NCBI GenBank assembly: GCA_037043015.1
Contig: CM073327.1
Span: forward strand, 2,834,727-2,898,726
DNA length: 64,000 bases
Source: Bryum argenteum
Taxonomy: Eukaryota; Streptophyta; Bryopsida; Bryales; Bryaceae
Reading direction: 5' to 3'
Both the position numbers and the translations under genes were made by a program. The notes under the pieces are model-generated. The model was given only the letters and a program-made list of their open reading frames with translations, had not been told where the DNA came from and did no database searches. Shown piece after piece: positions 1 through 12,494 of this stretch. Numbering within the stretch: position 1 is the first letter of the stretch; the number at the start of each line of letters is the position of its first letter.

Positions 1-1318
1 TTATGGAAATTGACTTTAACTCAAGATATTTTAAGATCCGTGCGGTGAAATCTGATACAAATTGGTAGGTAGACTAATTCAACTGTTGTGAATAATCAAT
101 CAAAGATCCTTTGGTTCAAATTCCCAAAATCAAATTGTAGTATGGTTTTTTATTAATCCTAATTTTTTATTCACATTTAGGGACCTTACTCGGAAGGTTT
201 ATAGCGTTTAATGTGTTTCTAGCAACTAAGGTCACTTATTAAGTTGTAAATATGATTACTAAGAATCTCTTATAAGGGAATGTCAAATACACTAGGTCAA
301 ATTGACTTTAGGTTCCTCCCAAGTCTAATATACCATTTTCATCACCCATTTCTGGGTTGAAGGATTAATTGACATTTATCACATTGTCGGCTCATTATTT
401 GCTTAGGTCAAATTGACTTCCAATTAATCACCATACAAAAGTATATATGAAAGGGTAAAAATATCTTATCTTATTAATTGCTCTCCAACAAATACTCCAA
501 GCTAATCCACTTCTTTGGTTCAGCAATCACACCATTCAGCATCATCTACAACAACATACCTTTCAAGGAAACAAGTTAAAATTAAAAAACATCAATTCAA
601 GAATTACAACAAATCCAAGAATCTTCTCAAGGTGATCACCCTCGGGTTCTTCCATATGTTTGCTTACTCAATTTATGTTATTTCTATTGTTACCAATACT
701 CCCCCTTCAGCAAATGTTAGAGGTAGCTAGTCTCTCAACCTTTGTTTATGTCCACTTGCAAGTTATATATTCAATTTCTAATATTTCTAACATTCTATTA
801 CAATATCTTCCTCTTCGTTCCTCTTAGGTATCTACTTATGATTTAAGAACTCCTTGAGTTTCTTCTATTTTGATTACAACATTTGTCAATTCCATCAACT
901 TGACATTTTCCATCACCTTCTCTCCATTTCCAACATGGACTTCTTTCGCACAATCTGGTTTGGCAAAGTTCGAATTACTGCAGAATCGACACTTCCTCTT
1001 CATTTCACTCAAAATTCTATTCATTCTTATACTCTTGATATTTCTTACTTTATTATCTCTAATTTCTTTCTCTCCTATACAATGAATGGTTAGAAGTATA
1101 AATGCAATGTATAAAGGGAACATTTGAAAATAATTAATAATGAATACATTTATTTTCATTTTCTTGTGGAATGATTGCAGAAAATCCAAATTAATGAAAA
1201 TGCATTACACATGATATGCAATTAACACTTTGGTAGAGTAAGAGATTTCTATTTACAATCAAGAGTTTACACGATAACTACCAATGACATACACAAAGAA
1301 GGAAACGTCTAGTGTTTT
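1..1318. other. AT-rich intergenic DNA, nothing recognised
   Basis: I see no coding frame with family similarity and no repeat boundary. Short open frames exist on both strands, but they are low-complexity and overlap each other, as expected by chance in AT-rich DNA. A phrase of the form AGGTCAAATTGACTT recurs near 292 and 410, which may mark old repeat debris. Confidence 0.5.
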
Positions 1319-1322
1319 TTAA

Positions 1323-2253
1323 CCCTTTCATGACCAATCAACCAAATATGGTCGCTGAAGTGCGGTTATTCCATGAGAGTAGAATTTGTGTAGAGAGAGC
1401 AAAATGTTAGAGAACAACGCCGGAAGAGGAGTGTGTACTGGATCTACTGCACAAAACAACGATGCATTTGGACTCGTACTCCGCCTGGTAGAGTTGTCTA
1501 TACATGGTGATGAGTATGCGATACGGTAGTTGGTCTGGAAAGAAGTGAGAAAGATTCACGAAATACGGCTGTCGAGGACACATGACACCAATTCTAAGGG
1601 TCCCTTGGGAACATGGGGGTACTACTCAATTGGCTCCATCGACAAAAGAAGAATTGATTTCTTTTGGCAACCCAACACCGTCTATCAAAGCGTATACGTT
1701 TGTACAACATGAAATCCTCCCCAAAAAGAATCAACCACATGTTGTTTGCACACTGATTCTACGTCAAAGCTCGGCGTCTGATGAATGTGACCATGTCTGA
1801 TTTTTCAATCTGACCATATTTGCTACGATATCCCATATATTTCTCGTACGCTACCGTATACAAGGAACTGAGTTCTTGATTTCTTTTCACAATTTAAGTT
1901 TCATAAATGCTCAAAATGCAACGCTCATGGTGTTGTTGGATAGATCTTTAAACTCTTTACAATATTGATCGCATGTGTTTTGCCCAAATCTGGATATTAT
2001 GGTCTCTAATTCTAGTAAAAAGCTTCGAGGTCATGTATACGCTATGTACTACACTTGACTCGGAACATCATAATACTCTAGTTCATACGGTAGATTTGAC
2101 CCATGTTTGGCCACTAGCATGTATATGAAGTTCACTACACATTTATACGGTCGGATCTTAATTTTGACCCTTCATTTGTTCGATGCATTCCAAAATACAT
2201 CCAGACACCTCAAAAACATCTCGACTTCCAAAATAAGAGTGGTCATGAAAGGG
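1323..2253. mobile_element. Non-autonomous TTAA-flanked transposon (piggyBac-like ends)
   Basis: The element begins CCCTTTCATGACCA and ends with the exact reverse complement TGGTCATGAAAGGG, a perfect 14-bp terminal inverted repeat (TIR). TTAA lies directly outside both ends (1319-1322 and 2254-2257). Length is 931 bp. No transposase-like reading frame is visible inside, so it would need an enzyme in trans. A TTAA target duplication with 5'-CCC...GGG-3' ends is the hallmark of the piggyBac superfamily; assignment on ends alone is inference. Confidence 0.75.
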
Positions 2254-2257
2254 TTAA

Positions 2258-3059
2258 TGGAGATCTCTTCTTCTTATTTCTATGAAAAGGCATTAATCCC
2301 ATTAAGGGTCATGTCTCTATTGACTTGCCTTTCTAATTCTAAGTTCTATGTGATTATTTGTTCTATGTCTTTTCCAATCTAACCGTTAATAAACATGTAC
2401 TTTCACACTTTAATTCTCCTTTTGTTTAAAAATAGTCCAAATTCACACTACACAAATCAAAAAACTAGTTCACAGATTTCAGTTATGGCCGTCTCGAGGT
2501 CACTATAGAGCTTCTCTCACACACCCTCGACTGCGAATCAACCCCACTTCTACACCTAGCCAATTAGGAAAATTCCAGTATGATATGGTTGAGTGCCATT
2601 CTACCATTTAGAGTTCAATGGTAAAGAAAGTTTCGAAAGAGCCTCTTGGTAGATTGCTTTTCAATAATCGGATCAGAATAAATTTAGACCTCATGAGGAT
2701 TCTCTACATGGAATGAAGCTCGAGGTGGTTGTGGACTAATCTGGATCCAACCGATTGCAATGGTCTAGACCGAGCTTCCAAACTCTCCCTCCACTGGTGC
2801 TTCCCAGTGTTGTCAAAGCTTCCGAGTTCACACAAGGGTTGCACTCATTCTGCTGTTCAATTTGTTGCTACTCTATGGCTCCTAGTTCATTACTGCTTCC
2901 ATTCCAAGTTCTGACCACCGGCGCATGCAATGCCACAAAGAAGAAGAGCAAGCACAAGGAAGCAAGAGGCGAAGCAAAAGCGGAAGAGGCGAAGCAGAGG
3001 CGGCAAGAGGCCAGATAGAGGTGGCGCTGAGAGTACTAGAGACCCTATCTTAACATTAA
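2258..3059. other. Intergenic DNA, no gene recognised
   Basis: Only short frames with no family resemblance. A purine-rich, GC-richer patch at about 2935-3020 gives a Lys/Glu/Ala-rich frame that looks like low-complexity sequence rather than a gene. Confidence 0.4.
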
Positions 3060-4110
3060 TTGCAATTACAGTTGGCAATTAGTGTTTTGGGTAAAAAGTG
3101 CATCCAACACTAATCTTCATCTAACACTAATCTACCTATTTAGTGTACGAGATTTTTAAATTTCAGATAAACAATTTAGAAGCACTTTTGCTAATTTTTG
3201 CAGAAATGTGACCTTGAATGATCTTCATGTGGCTGATTTTTTGTTTGCATGAGTACAATGTTGTTAAATCCTGAAGATCCTTGATGAGAAATTGTCTAAA
3301 TTCTCAAAAATGATCTTATTCTATTTCAAGAACGATAAAGCCCAATCTAACCATTGTTTAGAATTTTGCAGTGTAGGATTTTAACCCGTAAATTTCATTG
3401 TGTGCTTTAGGGCTTGAAACCTCAAAAACGGGGTTTTTCTACCTCTTTGTACTACCAGGAGTGTGAACCAAATTTTTAAACTCTTTTTAGACTTTCAACT
3501 GTGAGGTCTTATGAATTAGCCTATTTTTGGTGACTGGTCCAAGAATTGACCGTTAGATGTTTATCGTTTGCAAGATCGAAACATCCGAAGTTTGTGCAAA
3601 AGCTTTTACTGAAATTTTCAAAAACTTTGTAACTTTTGTAAATAGTTTGAAGGTTGCCCTTGTAGAATTGGTAAACTTTTTGACTTAGGGCATTTAGAAC
3701 TCAAATAGTCATTTGGTAAATGAACATATTTCTGAACTTTAAAAAAATAAATCTAATACATCTCAAAAAATACCAAAAAAAAATTCTACCCACCTTGGGT
3801 GGGACAACTAAATTTTTGTTTAAAAACTCTAAAATTGGACCATGAAACTTGTTGCACACACACCTTGTAGTATAGGAAACACTGAGTAAAAGGTTTAGGC
3901 AAAAATATTGATTTTAACACCTTCATCTAGCCTACCCCAAACAACAAAAAGCCTATTCAACTTGTAAGGATATTTAGAGGTTAAAATTAACTTAACCTCC
4001 TACTCATTTTGAACTGCTTATTCTTATTCATTTGCGAGATTATAATGGTCAAAGTTGGCTGAATTTTTTCATACGAGAACCCTTAAAACCCATTTCGAAT
4101 TTCAATGAAT
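3060..4110. repeat. Dispersed repeat copy, split by a TTAA element
   Basis: Flanks of the element at 3385-3980 resemble a second copy at about 11160-11430. Shared phrases include 'tcttctatttca' and the stretch 'gattgtagtggtcaaagttggg' seen here as 'gattataatggtcaaagttggc' (about 4037-4058). The second copy has no element at the matching point, which supports a real insertion here. The motif ACACTAATCTACCTATTTAG near 3128 recurs as its reverse complement near 11633. Confidence 0.5.
3385..3980. mobile_element. TTAA-flanked non-autonomous element, family A
   Basis: The left end reads CCCGTAAATTTC after TTAA (3381-3384) and the right end reads GGATATTTAGAGG before TTAA (3981-3984), an imperfect TIR. 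The interior matches the elements at 58453-59471, 26140-27055 and 51489-52499 (inverted). A shared subterminal phrase about lack of coding is 'cacaccttgtagtataggaa' with its variants. It is 596 bp long and has no coding frame. Confidence 0.65.
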
Positions 4111-7100
4111 TTAAATTAAATTGGGCAAGATCGCTCATAATCCAACACTCAATTGTGCATTGGATGTACCAATGCCAATCATGGTGGGCAATGATATATT
4201 TCTTGAATGAAAAAGATAAACCCAAAGTGGTTGAGCATGATGTCGGAAAATAAAGTGTTCCTTCAAAGGGACGGAAAGGTGTTGTAAAGAATGTTGATGG
4301 CCAACTTCATGATTAATGTGTAAGATATTATGATGCCACTTTTGAGCATTCATAGATACCGCCTATTCAATGTCTTCCAGGAATTTGAGAATGACATGAT
4401 TCTAACCGAAGTAAAGTTTGGGTTGAGTTTAGTTAGAGCTTCATTATGTCATTGAATAGGACAATTGAATGAGACTCAATTGAACACGGTTGTCACATTG
4501 CACATGTTTGTGAGGACATATGTTTTAGCATGTGGTACGTGACATTAAATGAATCAAATATTTCATTATGATAAACATAGAAAGTAGTAAACACATGTTA
4601 GACTACAAGGGGAACACTCAAAATATGACTAGAAATCTCCAATTGGGATTGGTTTTTATGAAGATTTGTGACTAATTATAGAGAAAGTTACTTATTTTAG
4701 TCAAACCCTACTATAATTAATCATATGACATATGTGACCAAACTTAATTACAAATTTTGAGAGAATTTAATCATTTTGGACAAGTCATATTACGGAATCC
4801 TAATCATATTTTTGGTGTTTTTCTTGTAGTGAAAGCAACCATTGTATTTTCATGAAGATACCATAATCTTATCATCCCCTATTAGCAAAGGAGAGAGGGT
4901 TCAAATTTTCATTCCCTGCACTCAAATTCTTGCCTTATCTTCAAATCACCTTCAATTAGGTCAAGATTTTTACCACTAAGTCTATACTCAATTTAGAACC
5001 TATCCCAAAAAATAAAGTTGAAATCCAACGGAAGATGAAGGAGATATAGCTCCTCAAATCATCCACTTTTTCACTTTTTTCATTGTAGAAACATCATTGA
5101 TCATCCAATACCAAAAGTAATTGGATGAAAAATATTCCAACTACGAAGTTATTAGATTTCATTTTAACATCATGATTGTGTAAAAACAAATCATGAAAAG
5201 CTATTTAAATTTTTCATAATAGGCTTACAATGGTAAAACATGCTCAATGTTTGAATACCCAAAATTGATATGCCTTCACTGAATGCATGTCATTGTTTCA
5301 TACTTTATTGTAAGAGTTTGAAACTTTTACCGCACAAAATAGACTTGATTTGGAACCCCACACAAGTAATTTTGTCCAATCTGGAGTTCAAATGAAGGAG
5401 TTATGGCTCTTCAAAGTTTTTGTGTTTCATCCAAAACGCCGTTTTTCAACATCTTGGGCATTTAAGGATTTAACATAGGTTTTTCCTTGAATTGATATAG
5501 TGTGCTCGACTCAAGAAATTAGAGGGGCTAGAGTCGATGTGCCATATACAATTATAGATGGCCAATGTCAAAATTCACTATTCATCATAAAGAATTGGTA
5601 TAACTTTTTTGAATGTAATACATGATGATCTTGACATCATCTATGTGTCCACCAACGGCTTTAGCTCACAAATATACAAATATATTTAATAGCTTAACAT
5701 AATGCCTTGCACCAAAACATGCAAAAACCCATTATTATGAGTAGATGTCATTATCAATCTTTTCAAGTACAAGATATTTACAAAAAATTACAATCCTATA
5801 TTAATGTTTAGAATAGGAACTATTTATTTTATAATGTATTAAAGAATCTAAAACTTTGAAAATTTTAAGAAAAAATGTTTTCTTCTAGTAATTGGTAAAT
5901 GATATAATTAGTGAAAATCACGTATTACATAATAGTTAAGAGAATGACCACTGATAACCTAATAGGGACATCATGAATTTTCCAACTTAGTAAATATTCT
6001 AGCACTAAGTAAAACTTGCTTTGTCTGTGATTTGGAGGCTGTATGAATAGAAACGAGGTTCTATAACTTCGATGTGATTCCCAACTCACCAAACTTCTAG
6101 AAACATGAAAAAGTTTCAATTTTTTTTTGTTTTTTTTAGTTGATTAGGCTCTTGGGGGATAAGCTAGCATTTAGGAAGTGTTTTTGCTACACTAAATATT
6201 ATGTTCACTGTCGCGTGCAATAGTTGACATATAACCGTTTTAAGTTATTACCCTCGATCAAAGAATTTAGTAACTGAGTTCACTAACCCCCTTAAGTATT
6301 AGAGGTAGTTGTTTGCTTAGAGTAAAAAGTAAAAACATAACACATCCTAATCATATTGGATCTTGCGAATCACGCGGACATGGAGCGTAGTTTCTTGCTT
6401 ATATGAGCCTAAGGTGGTCTCTCCTACTCTGTTTTGAAAGGGAAGCCTAAGTGGAGACCCACTCCTCATCCACAATTCCTTCGACAGGATCTCTCCTTCA
6501 GATTGTCATCATCGAGAATTACTCGTGATAGGTTGCCTGGAGCGGCCGCTGGGAGTTACTACTCTGTATCTAGTGATTATCGTTTGTCTACATGACAGAA
6601 TTGTCTACAACGACCGACGCTTACCCAAGATGAACAGATGGCAAAAGAGATCATCATACGTACCATGGACGAGATTCAGGATGAACCCAGCTCTGAGTGG
6701 CCTTTGGCCAGCCGCGACCTTGTTCTCCCGGACGACCTGCAAGATTTGAGCGAGCTTCAATGTCATTAGGAGTTATGGGTTTGCGAAGTTCTGATGATAC
6801 TGGTCATTGTCACAATAATTCCCACTGTTACTTCACAACTTAGGTAGTGAATTGAGTAGGCAGTGCCTTTGCCCTTGGTTTTCTGTCTCAGATTGTACTT
6901 AACGCAGAGTTCGTTTATCACTATGTCTATTTTCCTTTAGAGTTGGAGCTAGTTTACTTTAGTTTCTTACTGGTTTGAGTGTAATATTAGCCACTTGGAG
7001 AGACAACCTCTGTTTGGCGAAGGTCGGCCCTTTGTGTCTGGCAAGGTTATTCCTTGGCCTTTCCCGGAATCGTATCTGGGACCATGTACTATTTTTTCTT
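4111..7100. other. Gene-poor AT-rich intergenic DNA
   Basis: No gene recognised. At about 5210-5475 there is a decayed fragment similar to the right half of the repeat at 60441-61048; both carry 'gagttatggctct' (or gaagttatggctct), then 'catccaaaa' and a short hairpin-like TCGTTTTTCGA or its decayed form. The rest has only short chance frames. A GC-richer patch at 6360-6770 gives a 74-codon frame with no family resemblance. Confidence 0.45.
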
Positions 7101-7133
7101 AACCCGGAAAAGATACAACACACACTAATCATA

Positions 7134-7325
7134 TAGTGTGACTACACTATACATATAGTGTGACTACACTATACATATAGTGTGACTACACTATACATAT
7201 AGTGTGACTACACTATACATATAGTGTGACTACACTAAACACATAGTGTGACTGCACTAAACACATAGTGTGACTGCACTAAACACATAGTGTGACTGCA
7301 CTAAACATATAGTGTGACTACACTA
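7134..7325. repeat. 22-bp tandem array, nine copies, each a small hairpin
   Basis: Nine copies of TAGTGTGACTACACTA start at exactly 22-bp intervals: 7134, 7156, 7178, 7200, 7222, 7244, 7266, 7288 and 7310. Each core is an inverted repeat, TAGTGT and ACACTA around GACT. Copies 6-8 share an A-to-G change (GACTGCACTA) that breaks one stem pair and a changed spacer, so the array has at least two amplified subtypes. It lies about 590 bp upstream of the start codon of the EGF-domain gene. Confidence 0.9.
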
Positions 7326-7910
7326 AACATTACTGGCTCGCAAGGAACAGACAGGTCGTGAGTTCGATACTTTCCAAACACCATCGCTCTCATTATTCAC
7401 TTTACAACGTCGCGACAGCGTCGCAACGTTGAACGCCCTCCGGGAAATCCTTGCATCGCCAGCGCTCCCTTATCTGTCAACGCAAGCACCTGCGGGAATC
7501 CCGCGACGAGCTGCCATTCCAGCCAACAGTTGACGCCGGCTTGCCCGGCTGCCTAGAATGTCTCACCACTCTCATCGCCGTACTGCTGTGCCTTCCGCGA
7601 ATCCTGCTGTAGTACACCCTAGCCAACCGATTCCTGTATAGACACCTGCCAGTAAAGTGAGTAAACATCGCGGAAGCTGACAGGAAAGCTCTTGTAAACA
7701 CGCGTAGCCTACACAATCACCCACTATTGTTCCTCTCTCTCTCCCGTTTTACCGACTCCAACTCAGTGAGTAACTACTCCACTTCCGTACAATACCCTCT
7801 TGTTAGATTATCTGTTTTGGTGCTCACGGTACAAGTTTCTTGCAACCCTAATCCGGTAAGATCACTGTTTCTGAGGAGAGTTACTAGTTGTTGCTGCAGT
7901 GGCGGTCGTC

Positions 7911-9254
7911 ATGATGGGAGTTGGACCGTGGAGGATGCTGCCCGTCGTGCTGGGAGTGCTGGCTGCCGTTTCGGTTTTGTTAGTTAGCCCTGTTGAGGCT
8001 CAAGGTACTCTAAACATCTACGTAGAGATCAGGATGTTTGCATTCTCTCGTTCTAGGGTTAGATCGAATCGATGCAATTCAAGAAGAATCTTAAGATGTT
8101 TGAAACCCTGATCACGGTCTGTGATGAGTTCAAAAACTTGCTCGGGCTGATCTTGCATGGGACCGCAATAGAAATTGAGTTTGAAATTCTAATGGTAGGT
8201 GAATGAGCAATCACTCGCGTGAAAGTGGTCCAGATCCTTGTAGTTATCGAGGTGTGCAGAGTTTGAATCTCAGTTGACGGCCTGAGGCTGCTCGCTGTGA
8301 TGAGTTCAAAATCTGGAGGACTTTAGTTTCAAATGCTAATGGTAGTTGAATGAAGATTTTTAGCACGGCCTGAGGCTGCTCACTGTAGAGTTTTGTAAAA
8401 AGAGACTTTATTCTTTGCGTGGACGGGACCTGATCCAGCATCGGAATGTTCATTGATTGATGTGGTCAGGATGCGGCCCCTATCCGGCATGCGGCCCCCA
8501 TGCGTCATGCTACTTGGATAGCTACAACCGTGTTTACTTCTGCGCTTGCGATGGCTACTACACCGGCAATGGCTACACCTGTAAGTCAATTCCATACCTT
8601 CATATCCCATCTCATTTCAGCAGTAGCCACAGAACAATCAAGCAGTGATACTTCTTCGATCACATCTTCCACCGTTTTCTACTATTGCCCAAAAGTTGCT
8701 CAATATCAGTACTTCCAGTTTCACAAACAGTCCGAACTATGTCGAATGTTACAAGTCCATCCCATTTTAGCATTAGCTACAGAATAATTATTGTCACTTC
8801 AAGCAGTGGTAGTTCCTCGATGACATCCAAAACTTGTTCAATACTAGTACTTTTAGTTTCATAACTATGTTGGATGATCACTATGATACACATGATACAA
8901 GTGTTTGACAGTGGTGGTGGTGGTGGTGGCGGTGGTGCAGGCAAGTACTCAACATGGCGAGTGGTGCTCTACGTCCTAAGTGCAGTGATCGGATTCATCC
9001 TGATCTTCTTCTTGTGCTTATCGTGCTTGGGCTATTTCAGACGGCAACAGCAGCAGCCAGTAGGGTATCCGATGCAACCCATGCCGAATCCGAATTACAG
9101 TTACCCTCCACCACCAGCGCCGAACTCCACCGCCAATCCCAACATGTACTCGTACCCTCCGCAAGCGGGCTACCCTGTGAATAATCCCCAACAACAGCAA
9201 CAGCAAATGCCACAGCCGAGCGACAAAGTGCCAGGTCCATCAGGAACTGTGTGA
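7911..9254 (+). CDS. EGF-domain single-pass membrane protein (172 aa)
   Basis: Three coding exons: 7911-8004, 8470-8580 and 8941-9254 (519 nt, 172 aa). The first ATG-initiated frame gives a hydrophobic signal peptide ending near VEAQ (residues 1-31). Exon 2 encodes one EGF-like module with six cysteines. Its last part reads CACDGYYTGNGYTC, the classic EGF C-terminal pattern, with the sixth Cys codon split over intron 2. Exon 3 gives a membrane helix (about residues 75-98, LYVLSAVIGFILIFFL) followed by a Gln/Pro/Tyr-rich cytoplasmic tail with PPPP and poly-Gln. So it is a secreted-side EGF domain, one helix and a disordered tail. This fits small plant 'notch-like' EGF proteins of unknown role. 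An AG lies at 8909-8910, before the poly-Gly stretch, but using it would break the frame. Confidence 0.8.
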
Positions 9255-9409
9255 GCAGCTGTTTGTACTATAATACCATGACTGTTGTTGGTTTTTCCTT
9301 TAGATAACGCATCCTATTACTTTGGCAGAGTTTTTTTAAATTTTATGTCGAACTGTATAGATGCTAATTTGCAGCTCGCATTGCAATTTTTGAAGTTTTT
9401 CTTTGCTGC

Positions 9410-9415
9410 AATAAA
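9410..9415 (+). promoter_or_regulatory. Candidate poly(A) signal of the EGF-domain gene
   Basis: AATAAA lies 156 bases after the stop codon in a T-rich stretch, a plausible position for a plant 3' end. No other support. Confidence 0.4.
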
Positions 9416-10544
9416 ACGTGTTTGGAATTCATGGTATTGGAAACCAGAAGTTACCAGTATAAGATCTGATGCAGCAATTCTGTTCTTGGGGTGTGCAACA
9501 TGATTCGAAGAGCTTGCTTTTTGCCTGTTATTGCTTCTGTTCTGGAGAAAGCTCGACAACATTCTAATTACTCTGCAGGGTTTTATTTGAGGGGAAATTT
9601 CATGTAAGGGAACGCTTTTGTAAAATGCTTAAATGCTTAAATAGGTAACAATCTCAATTTTTTTGCAAAGAGGAGAATGAAAATCGTTTCATCGTCGTTC
9701 CACGAGCAAGTAGGAGAAGCTATATACTAACTTCAATTTGCCGAGATGCCAATCGTCATATTAACTTCAATTTGTTTACAAGTGATAAGAAAATTAAACA
9801 AAAATAAAAACTTTCCCTTCTTTGTAAATATTTTGCATTTGTTCCCTTGTTTGGAAATAATATATAAAAGTGTTCCTTGACACAAAAGTTCCCCTTTATT
9901 TTATGTCAATATGTATAGATGCTTGTTTGTTGTTTCATTGCAAAGAGCTCACTCTACGCTTTTCTTTTCCTTACTTTAGAAAAAAGCTTTTATAATATCA
10001 CCTTTTGTATTTTCAAAATGTCACCTCTTTAACCTCTAAAATGCCACATTTCTATGTAATGTCACCCCTCTAATCTTGTCGTTCAATCCCATCATATTTG
10101 TGTAATGTCATCCCTCTAGCCTTGAGATTGTATACAAATCATCCCTCTTTATGTGACGCCTCTAACCTCGTTGATGTGGGCACTTTGTATTCTGTTATGA
10201 TAAGAGAATGTTCATTCTAAAGTAATCTAAAAGACCAAATCAAGTGCATGAAATGTAACCAAATTTATCATATGATCATACGACCTCATTATTTGTTTTA
10301 CAAAACAACCACAAGATTTGGTAGAGATGGTCCTAGAAACTTGATAGAAGGAGCTTGACCCTCAACTCCTTCTAAGAAACAACTCTTACAGGCTTTTTAG
10401 ACTATGGTGGGAGAAGGCACCTCTACACTCTGGCGGAAGAAGCCACTAGTCAGTCAAAATTTCAATTTCCACCAATTCCATTCATAATTTCTTCTCAATA
10501 TCTTTACTCGTGGACTTCTTTACCGGAGTATAGACCAACTCTTC

Positions 10545-10906
10545 GAGCATGCCCAACCCCCATTGTGAGCCAGAGAGTGGAGCCTCATTTTGAGTGTGAG
10601 GAACCCCAGCCCGCGCAATATCCCTCTAAGCCGGCCAAGAAAGTTGAATCTCCTAAATTTCAGCACACTATAACTCAAAGTTATCCCATGCATTCACTTA
10701 CATTTTAGCGTCCACAGTAACCAATGGGAGAGTGCCACATGGCAGAGACTTTAATGGCAGAAAATCATAATTGGCTCCTCAGCAAGTATGATTGGTGAGC
10801 AGCCTTTTCCTCTACCATATTTCCTAGCCTGGGGTGGGGTTGCGACGCCTACAAACTTTTCATGCAGCCAAGCAGCCCGGCTTGAAGCATACGCCTGGGC
10901 ATGCTC
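10545..10906. mobile_element. Candidate MITE with GAGCATGCCCA ends
   Basis: The left end GAGCATGCCCA and right end TGGGCATGCTC are perfect 11-bp inverted repeats 362 bp apart. Similar ends (GAGCATCTCC) bound the candidate at 57712-58087. The flanking triplets are TTC and TTA, so a clean target duplication is not visible. It could be chance or a decayed Harbinger-type MITE. Confidence 0.35.
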
Positions 10907-11159
10907 TTAGTTTGGGCTTGATACTGAAGGGAAATTTGTGGCCAACTATATGCCAAATTTAGTGGCGCATGTACATACATTCAATGCATTGTTGACCTAA
11001 AAGAAAAAACTGATCACTCAGTGATTGAATTTTGTACCCTCTGGATAGTGGGCATTGATTTCTAAATCATTATGACAGTCAAACGACTTTTTGGTTACTT
11101 GAGTGGGCAGGTTGCTTGACTCGCTTTAGTCTCTTATGACTTCACCTTCAGTTATCCCC

Positions 11160-11680
11160 TAAAGGTCCCCGAAAAGTTGCAGTAAGTTAAGCTTAGAGAT
11201 CTTGGATCGAATTTGCCTAAATTATCAACAACTACCTTCTTCTATTTCACGCTAAAGGGGTTACTTTAAGCATTATTTAGGGGATTCAAGTGTAGAATAT
11301 GAAAGATAGTTTGACAATTTTCACAAATCGAATTTGAAGAGTTAGTTATGTTTCATAAGTGAGATTGTAGTGGTCAAAGTTGGGTGACTTTTCTCTTTCG
11401 GCAATCCTCGAAAGTCATGAAATTTTCCATGAAGCACGGTTTGAGGAATAATTTCATCCCTACTAGCTAATATTCTTCGGATTCCATGAGCGAGCCGATT
11501 TTACTTGAAACTACTCCGACAACTCCATCATTTAACCCCTAACTTAATAGAAAGTCTATTGTAATTTTTAGCGGGTAAATCAATCCGCTATGAATTATTT
11601 TCATTGGCTATAATGAATTACACTAAATAGGTAGATTAGTGTTGAAAACACTAATTGCTATAAACATGTTATAAGTTTTT
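11160..11680. repeat. Second copy of the dispersed repeat, uninterrupted
   Basis: Similar to the flanks at 3060-4110 (see there), but without the TTAA element. The end segment near 11633-11655 is inverted relative to the one at 3128, so the copies are rearranged. Decayed and non-coding. Confidence 0.4.
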
Positions 11681-12494
11681 ACTGTTAATTTATATTTTTA
11701 CAAGCTACATTAGCCAAGATAGGGATCCTTACATAGTAGTAGTAATTTTTTTTTACCTAAACTCTAAACTTGCAACATTTTCAAATCTTATGATAATCTA
11801 ATACTAATTTAGTGTAGCTGTCGGTTTCTGCTGTGGAGTGTGAAAGGGGTTGCGCCTCAAAGTGGTTCGGAAGCTTTAGTGGCGTTGACATTGGGAGCCG
11901 TTTCGTGTTGGGGTGGCATCAAAAGTCTAGTGCAGATTCTTCTTCAACAGGGGCCCCCAGTTGCAGGGAGCACCAGAATATTTTTTAGGGTTTCCCAGTG
12001 ATGAGCTTGTCATTCGATCGGTCGATTTGCTGCAGGCTAGTTCACTCTCTCTGTCTATGTTTTGCGAATCAATCCCGGCTATGGCGTTTGCTCAAGCAAT
12101 CGGAGGATCGAGTGCTCAAGCGTGGTTGCAACAATTCAATCGGCGCACTTGAAATCAATTCTGTTCTCTTCTCATTGTGAGTGTTTCTTCTTCCCACTTC
12201 CCTTCGAATCCTCGTGGATTGCGATCAATCTGCAGTCGGTGGCAGGATTTACGAGAGTTGCGGTTTTACTAAGAGTTGAGGATTTACTAATTTCTTCACT
12301 AAAATGTGTAGAGCATGCAAGATTCATCTTCTACTCTTCCTTTTTATTTTTTTATTGCCAGAATGTATTTGATCATGAAGCTTTTGATACTAATAAACTA
12401 AGAAGGGAATGTATTTTCTTTTGTGCGCATGTTTGCGTAGGTCATTGCCATGGTCAAGAACTTGAATTTTTTGGTCGTTGCAATTGACTTTATC

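Larger units (their letters stand above)
9416..12494. other. Intergenic DNA with repeat debris
   Basis: No gene recognised. It contains a candidate MITE (10545-10906) and a dispersed repeat copy (about 11160-11680), listed separately. The stretch 11930-12490 is somewhat GC-richer with short frames on +; it could be a 5' leader or upstream exon of the gene at 12998, but I cannot show splice signals that join them. Confidence 0.4.

Noticed and set aside
7134..7325. CRISPR array
   Set aside because: The 22-bp units have almost no unique spacer (six bases, shared between copies) and the context is a plant nuclear gene region.
7333..7372. tRNA or SINE head
   Set aside because: The sequence resembles a B box (GAGTTCGATAC) and a weak A box, but they are too close together and no cloverleaf can be drawn.
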